Assembly (NCBI GenBank): GCA_019614645.1
Contig: JABWDB010000004.1
Coordinates: forward strand, 8,556,001 to 8,620,000
Source of the DNA: Stratiolaelaps scimitus
Lineage: Eukaryota; Arthropoda; Arachnida; Mesostigmata; Laelapidae
Direction: 5' to 3'
Length of the DNA: 64,000 nucleotides
This document shows positions 52,133 to 62,785 of the stretch, in pieces. The position numbers were made by a program, and so were the translations under genes. The first letter of the stretch is position 1, and every line of letters starts with the position of its first letter. The notes under the pieces were generated by a model that made no database searches, was not told the DNA's origin, and saw only the letters and a program-made list of their open reading frames with translations.

Positions 52133-52152
52133 CTGCCTGCCTGCCTGCCTGC
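52133..52152. repeat. (CTGC)5 microsatellite
   Basis: Five exact CTGC units in the Ig-FnIII intron. Confidence 0.95.
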
Positions 52153-53239
52153 TTTCGTTGGCACTTTCCTACGCATTTCACTGCTTCGTCCATCAGCCTC
52201 GTCATGACCAGCATGTGAAGGGTTTGCTCCCTAGAACACCATAACGATCTGGAAGCTTTTGTTGACGTCAGTGATGTTATTGTTGTTGTGTGTTCCTTCT
52301 CTTCTTTCTCTTCTTGCCTTCGTATATCTGCTATTTGCTTCTTCCTCTGTGGATGCTTGTACAGCCTGTGGTATATATCGTTACCATTGTTATGTTGTCT
52401 AGTCACCACATCCATCAGCTGGTCGTTCGTTGGTGTGGCACGACTTGCTCTATATCTCGCTCTCACTCCCTCTATCTACCCCTCTCGGATCTGTTCCATG
52501 CTTTTCATAGAGGACGCAGACAGGTTCCGTAATACGTGGCCGTGGTGAGCCTCACTCCCCGTCCCCGACGACCTAAGCTAGTGGGGAGTAGGCGGTAAAC
52601 CTTGCGTGCCATCGGGGGAAGCAAGAAAATTGATTGAAACCGACTCCACGTCCCGCCAAGATCTCACCCCGCTCCGCCGGCTGAGTCAGAGGAGAAGAGA
52701 CGGCATAAGCCTCTCCTGCGAAACCCGTGGCGGCGGCGGCGGCAGCCTCGATAGACGAGGCAGCAGTAGCACCCGCAGCAGAAGTGCGATAGAATGGGTA
52801 CACGCGAAAAAGAAAAAGCTGCCAACGGGAGCCAAGGCAGCGGGTTAGCGACGTCCGCTCTCTTTATCTCTATATCTCTCCGCACCGCCGCCGTCAGTCG
52901 TCCAAAGGGTGCGTGGGCTGTGCCTGGCGCAAAACCGTCCGCCGCTCTGCGGTGGCGAGTAGAGCAAGCACATGCGTACATTGCAAGTGACTGCGAGCAA
53001 GAAACAAGGAGAGAGCCGCGATCGAGATAGAGCGGGGGGGGGCTGCGTGGGAAATAAAGAAAAAAAACAGCAGAAAGAAGGCAAAGAGGAGAGAAAGGAG
53101 AGGAATAGGCCGACCCTGCTACCGTAGACGCAGTCAGGACGTTCGCCACATACACAGCGACCAGTGGGGACCAGTCAGCCTAGAGAGGTCTAAGCAGGAC
53201 AAGCACAGGGGGAGGAAGAGTAGGAGGAACGAAGTCGAT

Positions 53240-53583
53240 AAAGCGGCCGTCCTACAAGCAGAAGCAGCACCGGCTTTGGCCCGAAGTTGGCAAGCAACGA
53301 TCGACCAGTTTTTGTGGTTACCACCTCAAACGACGAAGAGAATCAAGCTCGTCGAGGCAGCGAAGCACTGGGGAGCGTGGGGGCAGCGGGCGGACAGGGA
53401 CAGGGGCCTGGAGGATGGGTGCTGGCCGATGGCCGCTTCGGCGATGTCTACAAGCCGATGGAGTACTCGCCACCGCAACTGCCTGCACCATCCCCGACGC
53501 CTACTTCGCTACTAGTAGACGTGGCGTCACTACTAGCAGCAAGCCCACAACCCACTTACGAAGGAATGGCGTCTTCGCCCTAA
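53240..53583 (+). other. Pro/Gly-rich open frame in a GC-rich intronic block
   Basis: A plus-strand frame opens after a stop at 53,239 and runs to TAA at 53,581-53,583, with no early ATG. Its middle reads GGQGQGPGGWVLADGRFGD, followed by Pro/Ser/Thr-rich SPPQLPAPSPTPTSLL. The DNA just before it (52,980-53,230) is purine-rich. It could be an exon of a gene on the plus strand; no splice partner was found. Confidence 0.2.
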
Positions 53584-55237
53584 AAACAAGTCCAGTAAAA
53601 TAGGCGGATACATAATGCTGTCTCGATATAGTGGACTGACGGAAAGCGTAAGATAGATTTATATTAATTCATTCACATTGAGGTTTATTGCCGGTAAAGT
53701 ACAACTTCGCAATGCTTAAATTCAAATTGAAAAACTATATATATACATATACATATATATATATAAATCGAGGGAGAGAGAGAGCGAGGGGGCGTGCACC
53801 AGCCAATCTCGAATGGAGATGTATAGATGTGTAGGAGTCATTCAACTGAACGATTCGTGAGAAATTCGAACGATTACCCTTCAGACAAAGCTTGCCGTCT
53901 GGTAATAATGTCGATCATGAATAATACAATATATAGAATCTTGCTGGCTTTAAATAACAGTGACACTCATTCGGAGAAGGGGGGGGGGGCGTTGAATAGT
54001 GTATTTATTATATAACAGTTGTAAATTTGTATGGCGGGAGATTTGCACCAACTATTTTTAGATTTTCTCAGATATAGCTCAAATTATTAGCCTTTATCAT
54101 GCCCCCGCTGGCCTAGAAACTGTTGACGGACCGTCTGTTACATAAGGAAGTAATTAATGTATCATATTAGATGATGTACGTTCGAATAGGACTGATTTGA
54201 CTGGTCCTGTACTTGAGGAATAGCTCCCTTCGTATGATATACACACACACGCATAACGACGTACAAGACTGTCTCATCTGTTACATATTTCCGATTATTT
54301 CGCTATTTATTTTCCCTTTGTCTCAGATAAACCTGTGTCATATACACATGCACACCACACACATACATTTCAACTGCACCGATGACTTAGCAGATACTTC
54401 GATATCAAGCAACATGTGCAATGATGTCATGTAAGCGAAGCATCCGTAGCACCCACAAAACATCACTCTCCGTCTCTCCTCCACCAATTCCCAGCGTGAC
54501 CTAATAACCCCCTCCAATCTGAGCGCGATCGAGCGAACGCCATTGCTGTCCAAAACGCTCACTAACAACAATAACATGAATCACTTTATGGTGGTTGGTT
54601 TAAACGGGCAACGATTAAGTGGCAGCAACGGCTAGCTATTATAGTACGATAGCTGCCTTGAGTAGGTGGCTACTTTGTCACCCAACTAGATGATCAGCTC
54701 GCCTGGTTCCCGCTGGCGCTGCTCGGCTTGCTGCATATAAATAGATATTTCACGATTAACACAGACACACACACACAACGATGGCTAATGGAGATCGAGA
54801 GGGCGCTAAAAACGTTGCGTTTCGATCGACGAACGCTTGCTTACCTATTTGTCATCGTGACACATCGTTGTCATAGAATGCAACACGAAAATAATAGGAA
54901 AATGCCATAGTTAGCAGTAGCTGCATGATTGGGATCACCCAGCAGTCTGATGATCAGTTTGAACAACAACAACACAGCACCAGCTATACGTAAGACTGGC
55001 TCGTTCAGGGTTATGGCCAAAAATGGACCGTCCAGGTCCTGGTGTATCCAAGATAAAGTAGGCGACAGTGCATAGACGTGGTTTTGTTCACGGTTTGGTT
55101 GCGCGTCAGTGTATTGGCGTGTCTGTCTCTCTCGCTCTCTCTCTTTCTCTCTCTGTGTCTGGGTGGGCGTGTATATACGTGAGCTTGCGTGTGCCCAGTG
55201 GAGCCGCTGGCAAAACAAGACGACATGTACAAGTCCA

Positions 55238-55414
55238 CTAATGCAGCAGTGGTCTGGTGGCGGGTGGAAGCGGCAGCAGGCCAACGGTGGAGTTACCCTC
55301 GGCGCTCCCCGGACGCGCTCGTAGAACGCTGGAGAGGTTTCTACCGCCGTCGCTAGGCCCGTCGTCGTCGTCGGCGAAATGCAGGTGCGAGCCCTCGGGG
55401 GTGTGTAACCGAGA
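55238..55414 (-). other. Short acidic open frame in the gene-strand intron
   Basis: A minus-strand frame of 58 codons reads HTPEGSHLHFADDDDGPSDG, then Ser/Leu/Pro-rich residues and a stop. It lies on the same strand as the adhesion gene, between the Ig and FnIII exons. An alternative terminal exon is conceivable, but I see no good acceptor before it and no membrane anchor. Chance is likely. Confidence 0.15.
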
Positions 55415-57238
55415 TTAACGCTTGCTCGATGCGTTTGGTCAAGAATGGCCGCCGAGCGACAATCGACTAGCTGCGCTCAAGCGGCACAAGCTGTGGCAAA
55501 CTATACCTATCCTCGATAGAAAAGAGGAACTCGAGAAGGGAACCACGCCAACTGCGGTGCGCTCATCAGCTCGCCGTGTGACTAATTCCTTATAGTCAAG
55601 ATCGACGGTGGCGCTTTGCTCGGTGACAACGCAACGCATCGAGCGGCATTGGTGATCGGTTGGTGGCAGAGTCTCAGCGAAGACGCTGAACTATGAACCG
55701 GGAGCTGAACGAAGACCGACTCGCAATCTTGGGATACCTGGAGCAGTGTATTGCTCCTACTTGTTGTTGTATTGTATAAGTGCCTACGACGGTAGCAAGA
55801 ACGGACTGTATCCGGGAGAAGTGAGGTGACAACGGGTTTGTTTAGTGTCAAGAAAAAGTAGACGAAGAAGTGGACGTAAGGAAGATCGGTGCGTGGAATC
55901 TTTTCGAGATTAATTCGTTCGAGTTAATCAACGTATTGTTTTATGTAATGACATGTAGTGCTAATATAGTGACGGTCGAATACGACCTTTGCTAACAGAA
56001 ACACCTTTATCCGATCGAACGCGCTCACTTGCCAATTTCCGGATGAGGTTATGGCTGATGATATTACATATTAAGAGGATGGTAGCCGAATGTCGAAAGT
56101 CACATAAGTAAGGCACAGTGGTTCTTACTAGGGTCACATTAGTGAAGTTGCGTCTCCCTGTCGAACATTTTTTTTAATCAATTTTTGATGAATTCCATTC
56201 GGGCTTGTTTCTTCAACAAACAGAAATTCGATCACGGAACGCTTATTTTCTGCACTAAACGATGTTTTAGCCTCTAGATTTCATGTCTGTTCTAAGAAAA
56301 CTGTACCAGCGCTGAGCTGTAAGCCAAACGCTCAAGTTTCAATAGGTCAAATTTCACCTGGCTGTGACGCGTGAAGATATCAAGGCTCTCTGATGATGTA
56401 GCTCCGAACAAACTAATATATACATATATATATGTATATATGTGCGTGTGAGGTGAGCAACTAAGGCATCCCTCAGTTATACCCAGTTTTTAGTTTTCGC
56501 CTGGAGTTTCATTTTAGATCAATCTCCATTTAGTCGCACACACTAATGCGACCACACGGATTAATTCCGAGAGATGTCTAATGTGAACAGGGCTGGGACC
56601 CGTGAGCGAAAGTCGAGGGTTTTTTTAAATGGTAAGCTCAAAGTACCGAGCTTGTACTTACCCCCAAAGTAGATTATTATTATTGTATTGGCAATGCTTT
56701 TGTATGTAACATGGCGAATGAGTGCCACTTTTTGCACATGTTTACACCAATTTCACAGAAATAAATGATGCCGTTACACTGTTTTCGAAATTGTGTTGCT
56801 GCACAGAGGGAGGTTAGTTTCACCTGCACGCTACATGGCTATGTAACGTTATGTAACGTTGATAACCACCTAATCTTGTAGTAGACGAAGTGAATTTCTC
56901 AGCAGTTTTACTATAAGGTATGCCTAAAGATGATATTATTATTTAGGCCACTTGTCTGAATATTTGTCCGATTTTCGACAAATGATATTATCATTAATCA
57001 GATATTACATGCTTATTTTAATTTGGACCTGTCCAAGTGTCCCACCAATAATCTTTCATTCAACAGTGCAACAGAAGACATTGATAGGATCGTGGACGGC
57101 ACCGCGCCACTCAAAAGTCAACATGAGCGTTATGACGCTGTTGCTGTTTATGTGTACATTTATCTATGGCCACGCGATGTGTTCGTGTCTAAGCCTGTGT
57201 ACATGGGTGTCTCTGTGTTGGTGAAGCTGCTTGCTTAC

Positions 57239-57335
57239 CTCCTTCCAACAGCTCGATCGCCTTCTCGCTTGGGCCAAGCTCGTTCTGTGCGTGACACGTA
57301 TAGATTCCATAATACGAATGGTCCCGCACATCGAT
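57239..57335 (-). CDS. Ig/FnIII adhesion gene, exon 2 of 5 visible: end of Ig domain
   Basis: The exon encodes the F and G strands of the same Ig domain, residues 63-94 plus one base. Its acceptor is GATTCCAG and its donor is GTAAGC. The motif DVRDHSYYGIYTCHAQNELG is a textbook Ig F strand (D-x-G-x-Y-x-C-x-A-x-N-x-x-G). Its cysteine (C76) pairs with C25 of the previous exon, 51 residues apart. The G strand follows as SEKAIELLEGG. The exon is entered in phase 0 and left in phase 1, both matching its neighbours. The splitting of an Ig domain by a phase-0 intron between its E and F strands is seen directly. I am confident because domain, frame and both splice sites agree. Confidence 0.9.
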
Positions 57336-57747
57336 CTGGAATCAAACAGCGACAGCAGCCGGCGGCGGAAACCAGCCAACGATATTGTTATTAATGATCG
57401 TCATTAGTGTAAATAAACTGCTATTATAACATATATTACATCGGCCGGTCGAAATCTTGCTAGAGGAATAAATCTACCTTAATTGTATTCGCTCTTCTAA
57501 CCAAACATAGCTCAACTTGCGTTCGTCGTGTATCTGTAGATCTACCCGATGATCTGTATGGTCAAAGTAAATGGGAAACAATATCTGGACGGCCGACGAC
57601 ATCGATTAGTCGAGTCGAAAACATTATTTATTTCTACAATTATTTGTTCATATACATAGAATGATATTATTGACTGGCATTTATGTGTGCATTGATATCC
57701 TCAAGCGAAAATATATTTCATTCGTCCCATTCATTATGGTTGGTAAA

Positions 57748-57793
57748 GGTGAAGCTTTATTAGTTTATTAAAGTAGCTGCAATTTTATTTAAT
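57748..57793 (-). mobile_element. Tail fragment of SINE family 2
   Basis: GGTAAAGGTGAAGCTTTATT (plus strand), then AGTTTATTAAAGTAGCTGCA, matches the tail of the 33,500 element. The tRNA head is missing, so the copy is 5'-truncated. It lies in the intron that splits the Ig domain. Confidence 0.65.
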
Positions 57794-60043
57794 TGTTTTA
57801 ATTGTTAACATTCCGCTTCTTCTTCGATGTGTAAGATCTCTGAATGTGTATGGACATCAGCCATGCGAGGAACTACAATAATGCTCCAGCTAATATTGCG
57901 CTTAGCAGCTGCTCTTTCTTCCTGTAGGTCTCCGTTGAGAGTATATAAGTTTAGTGTCCACAGGAATTTTCTATAATTGCACATAGAGTTCTCGACATCG
58001 TGCGATGAAAGGTCTGAACATTGTGGTACATTTTACAATACGTCTTACTTATAAGTTTGTCAATAGTCTAACTTTGCGTTCATCTCAACATCATGATCTC
58101 GAATCCGGGACAGAATTATTTCTCTACTGAGCAGATGCGTAGGGGCAAATGCTCTAATGCTAATAACGGCTCGTTGGGAGACAGCAACGGCCACATTATC
58201 GGTGCGACATCACTTTACCTATATTGTTGGCCGCTCTCGCAGTATGAACCTGGTCTTCGTTGATAGACATTTCTCCACTGACCCTGACATCATCTGGATA
58301 CTGATTGATAAGAAAGGGCTATTTCATGTCTTCGGTTGGTTTGTTCCAAACTATGTTTAGCAAGAGGCAACCGTTGGCTGTTATTATATCTAACCTACAG
58401 TGTTATGAGCGACACGAACGGTGAAATGCTATCGCCGATAGTTCCTCGCTAAATTGAAGACTGTTTATAATGACATTGTTTAAGTCTACATGTAGTAGAT
58501 ACGGCGCGAGGTTCTAATCGACGCGAGGTTAAGTTCGCATTGGGCTGGTCAGACATCGTGAACCTTATAATATCGCCCTATAATCAAATGCACATTTGAC
58601 CGGTGGCGCAAATTCACTCACTCTCCTGATGCTTACTCTTGATGCTGCTGCTGCTGAAAAACCGAGCAGAACCAGAGTCACATTCATATGCACATACATA
58701 GGTACTGGAAAAACCTGAGATGAGCAGCTAAGAGCAGTGGCGTGGCCGCGACGGTGACTCAGACAATCAAGAGAGAGAGAGAGAGGGCTAACGGGCAGAG
58801 CATATGTTGCTTAGTAGCAGCCAGCAACAGTAGCCCACGACAGACGATTGCATCTTCGACGAGCTGACGATTTACCCCCACTTGGATGAGTGAGTGAGTG
58901 ATGTACGTCCTGATCATGCCGGAACCGGGAAAACGATCCGAAAAAGGAACGACTAGCGCAATTACCGTAATTAAATCAAATCGAACGCGCATTTTGCCTC
59001 CGGCCATTGCGCGGGGTACGGATCAGGCCAATTCGATGTCCCTCAGGGCAGCTTGTAACTTGAGGTTACTATCAACTATCGTGGGCCTGCATTTGCTGCC
59101 CATAGGGTCGTATTTCGATGAGGGCTGGCAGATACAAGCTTTTACGGGTAAGGCTCTTCCATTGCCAGCGAAGATTTCGGTTGAGGTTCCTTAATAATTG
59201 TTCGTCACTTCGATGCCGGGATCCTCGTGTTTGTAAGATTCCTCTGCTGGCCAATTTGTTTATCATGGGAGGTTGCATGTTGACATATGCAATTGTTGAG
59301 AACAATAAGGATTACGACAATAATAATAATAATAATTTTAAGCATGTGTGATACACTTGCATATTTACAACGTGACTTCGTAAATAAATATCATTCCTAT
59401 AACATATATAGAACAATAATTACTGTTCCTTGATTTGATTCTCCCTGTTTTGCTCTCTGTCTTTATCCGAGCCCTGGAAACGTGCCCTGCCATTAGTTAT
59501 CTTCACTTCATCTCCCTGATAACTATGGAATTATTCGTTCTCTATGATATTAGCCTCTATCATTGTGCGGAAAGTGAATTCGCTTGGGAATGTATCGATC
59601 GCTTCAAAGGATCATATAACGACAACTCATTATTTTATAATATTTAACCGCTTAGCTACGGCCTCTTGGTTTATGCACTTAAAGGAATGTTCCTAATCTA
59701 CGCGCGGATGGGTGGATGAATAATAAACGGAATTAGAAACTAACGCGTTTAGATAAATTTTCCTTAGGTCTTGAACAATTATACATCCCGCTTCTCCCAA
59801 ATAGATCAGAATAGACCTGAACACAAAAGCTGTCCCGCAATTGGTTTCGGGCCGCATTTGCAATCTGTTTATACTCTGAGAATGTTGAGCCGTCCCTCGG
59901 TGTGTGAATACCGCAAAAAATGGGTTGTAATTGGCAAGCCCGTTCAATGTAGTCCGCCTGGACGATAAAAAGCCTGAGTAATAATAATGCATTCTAGATA
60001 ATAGAATCCACCCATGTGCCGGCTCCACGAAGCCGCCACGGTA

Positions 60044-60090
60044 ACGCAAAGGTAAACATTTATTGGTTTATTAAAGGAGCTGGTTAATAT
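60044..60090 (-). mobile_element. Tail fragment of SINE family 2
   Basis: AAAGGTAAACATTTATTGG (plus strand), then TTTATTAAAGGAGCTGG, repeats the family 2 tail. The rest of the element is absent. It is in the same intron and orientation as the copy at 57,748. Confidence 0.65.
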
Positions 60091-62269
60091 TGCCTTGCAC
60101 ACGTCACAGGAGTCTGTTAGACAAAACCTAGATAAGTTCAGAAGGACAGACTGCCCTAATGTGACCAACATAGGAAAGAAGCGATGAACGGACTCTACTC
60201 TTGACAGGTCCTCAAAACAATGCTAGAAGGCTTGTCCTAGAAGAAAAATAGCAGTTTTCTTACGAGTATATTCAGCCATAAGCTGATGTGAATTGTGATC
60301 GGCGCAATTCATTGCAACCTATGGAAGAGCTATCACGCACAAATAGATAAGAGTGTGGACTCCGAAGTTCTCGATGTTTTTTTGAGGTGCTGAACGTCAT
60401 CGGCAGGTAGCTGGAACCCCACAAACCTCCTCGGGTTGTCTCCTTATGAAGCGTCAAATAGGCTCCCGAGCATGTACGCCTTTTCAACACATAACCTTTC
60501 TGTGGGGAAAGCTTTGTTCGTTGCTCGGTGCTTGACACCCCCCTCCCCCCCCTTCATTGTGGTGCTAACGGCAACAGCATTTCAGGCCAAAGCAATAACA
60601 AACTTGACCAGTAGCGGGTCGTCAAAGTCTAGTGCACATAGTTGTCGCATGAGAGGATAGCATGACAGCACGGCGTAGATTGCATGAACAGCTCGCTTAA
60701 GATGGCTCGCACCTGCATGGCTGGCCGTTTTGATGCCGCTCTGATGGGAGGGGCCATTTGCAGCCATTTCACCCACGATACAGCCGAGTACGTCGACAGC
60801 TACGACAGCCGTCAGTATGCAGCAGCAGCAGCATCTTCAACCACCCGGTATACATCCCCGACCCAATTGACATTCCTCCCCAGCATGGCCGCTGAGGGCT
60901 TTTCAACCATCCGGCAGTTTTCGCCTTAGGGTTAATGCACGCTTTGCATCACCCTGAACGTATGTGTTTTGCCCTCAGCCTGTTTGCTTGGAGTGCCGTG
61001 TCATGCTTGACTGGTCCGGGTGCCATTGAATCGCCTCGCCTCGGAATTCATTTCACAGTTCATTCGTGGCCTTGCTAATCGTGGCGATGCATGGCGCACA
61101 GGCGTCCACTCAACCTTAAATTAAATAAAGCTGAAAAAGCACGCGTGTTTACACCCAGAACACATTTCAAGTAACGGCCGCAGTGTCATTGAGGCGACAG
61201 TGTGTTGGTAAGCTCGAAATACGAATAGAATGGAAAGAAATATTGGAGCTCTCTGTTTGAAGGAATACACAATCGTTGAACAAGTTGTAGCAGTTGCTTG
61301 ATAGCGCGCTGATAAACCCAGACGGTGCGTATAGAGAAATCATAGGATTAGCAGAGACCACCGAGGATGCCCATAGTGTTTCGGGGAAAGCTGCATTAAC
61401 CACCGGAAATGGGTGGGGTACCTGGCCACTACATTCGGACATAAAGACACTTATTCTTGGGGCGGTGGAAATAGTTGCGCAGGGGGTCAACAATGATTCT
61501 TCTGATATAAATTAAATATTGTGATGTAAAGCGGTACATTTATGTGTACATATATATATATGCGTCACAATATTGCTATTATATGACATATACGGGTATA
61601 TAGCTCACCCTTGAGAGGAGCTTCGGCAAATGCGCAATGTTAAATCGATGGGTTTGCCAAGAATTTCTTCGATAACAAAAACAAACAAAACTAAAGAGAA
61701 CTAATGAAGGGCCGTATACTGGTAGCACTTTGGAGCAATTCAGCAATCACTCTGGCGCAGAGACGAAACACAACCGACGAACACCTGCAATGATGACTCG
61801 CATGAAACGCTAATACACCTCCCGGCATGAACGAAAACCATTGCACAGTTTGAGTCATTAGACTCCACTGGCTTGCTAGGCTGGCTTTCTCTTTACTCAT
61901 TACTGAAATGTGCTTGCGCAATTGTCAGTGGTCGATGTTGGTGTCTAGCTGAAACGCCGAGACTAAATTGCGTACATGGAGATGCCTTCGCGTTGAGGTG
62001 GCTGTGACGAATAAGGTCAGTGATCTGAAAGTGCGCGAAGCAGCTACACTACGGGATAACCCGTTGCCGTCGCGTGGTCCCGTTGTTCGCTTTGGCTTAA
62101 TAAGCAGCTCGAACGAGGGAGCGACTTCTATCAGCATGGCACAACTAGGCTGCTGCTGCTGCTGTTGTGCTCAAATAGCTTGCGCCGCATTCTTTAACTC
62201 TCGTAAACATCGGCTGAGCAGGTATTTTATTGGGTGCTTTTGTTTCTGCGGGACGGGTGGCATACGTTG

Positions 62270-62315
62270 AAAATGGTATAAGGTTATAATGTTAATTTTT
62301 ACCTTATACCATTTT
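62270..62315. repeat. Palindrome: 15-bp perfect arms
   Basis: AAAATGGTATAAGGT (62,270-62,284) and ACCTTATACCATTTT (62,301-62,315) are perfect complements around a 16-base AT-rich loop. It sits in the intron 285 bases downstream of the Ig exon, reading on the gene strand. Confidence 0.9.
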
Positions 62316-62600
62316 AATAAAAAGAATTGCTGTGAATAAACGAGGTGACAATAAAGCGATGAGGTGGTGAATAATAGTAAACATCATCATCACAGCTATA
62401 TTGGTTAATCTGCAAGCACTTGAGCGCATCAAGTCGCGTGCTTAAACGGGATGCATGAGCAGGGTATATAGTTCTAACACAATACGTCATCCGGATGTGT
62501 ACTCAATCAGTATATTGCCTAGAAGAAAGTGTATCACAGTTATCCGAGAGAATAATCCAATATACAACTATATATATAACTATATATAATATGGACTCAC

Positions 62601-62785
62601 ATTGAGGACGGATGTTCCAACGTTGCCGACAATGGTGAAATCTTCACGGGCGTAGATGTGCTCCGTGCCACGCAGCCATTTGATTGAGGGCTCGGGCTCG
62701 CCCTCGGCCTCACATGGGATCTTGGCCAGAGATCCAACTCGTGCGTATCTTGTGTCAAGGGTAGTATCCTTGAAGCGCGGACGGT
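62601..62785 (-). CDS. Ig/FnIII adhesion gene, internal exon 1 of 5 visible: first part of I-set Ig domain
   Basis: The exon encodes the N-terminal two thirds of an immunoglobulin domain of a cell-surface adhesion protein. Reading on the minus strand it starts after the acceptor CCATTTCAG with two bases of a split codon. It then gives residues 2-62 of the visible protein fragment and ends at a perfect GTGAGT donor. The motif IPCEAEGEPEPSIKWLRG holds the first Ig cysteine (C25) and the core tryptophan 12 residues later (W37), the I-set spacing. TIVGNVGTSVLN is the E-strand region. The exon ends in phase 0 and joins the phase-0 exon at 57335 to complete the domain. The entry phase means at least one more exon lies upstream, beyond 64,000. 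The open frame running the other way over this exon is a shadow. What is seen: domain motifs and splice sites. What is inferred: extracellular placement. Confidence 0.88.

Larger units (their letters stand above)
49946..57238 (-). other. Intron between Ig and FnIII domains
   Basis: A phase-1 intron of about 7.3 kb between the last Ig exon and the first FnIII exon. It holds a copy of a dispersed repeat (50,200-50,301), a GC-rich region with the longest open frame of the window (50,505-51,101, plus strand), a second GC/GA-rich block (52,560-53,580), and several microsatellites: (CTGC)5 at 52,133-52,152, TA tracts near 53,740 and 56,420, and CT tracts near 55,120-55,155. None of the open frames shows a recognisable domain. 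Confidence 0.55.
57336..62600 (-). other. Phase-0 intron splitting the Ig domain
   Basis: An intron of about 5.3 kb between donor GTGAGT and acceptor GATTCCAG. It contains two tail-only copies of SINE family 2 (57,748 and 60,044), an (AAT)n run near 59,320-59,337, a 15-bp-arm palindrome (62,270-62,315), and unassigned open frames near 60,436-60,930 and 61,294-61,515. No other Ig coding is seen. Confidence 0.6.

Noticed and set aside
52664..53155. 163-codon minus-strand open frame
   Set aside because: The product is rich in Cys, Arg and Ser from triplet and GA-rich DNA. It has no domain, and the plus strand is equally open.
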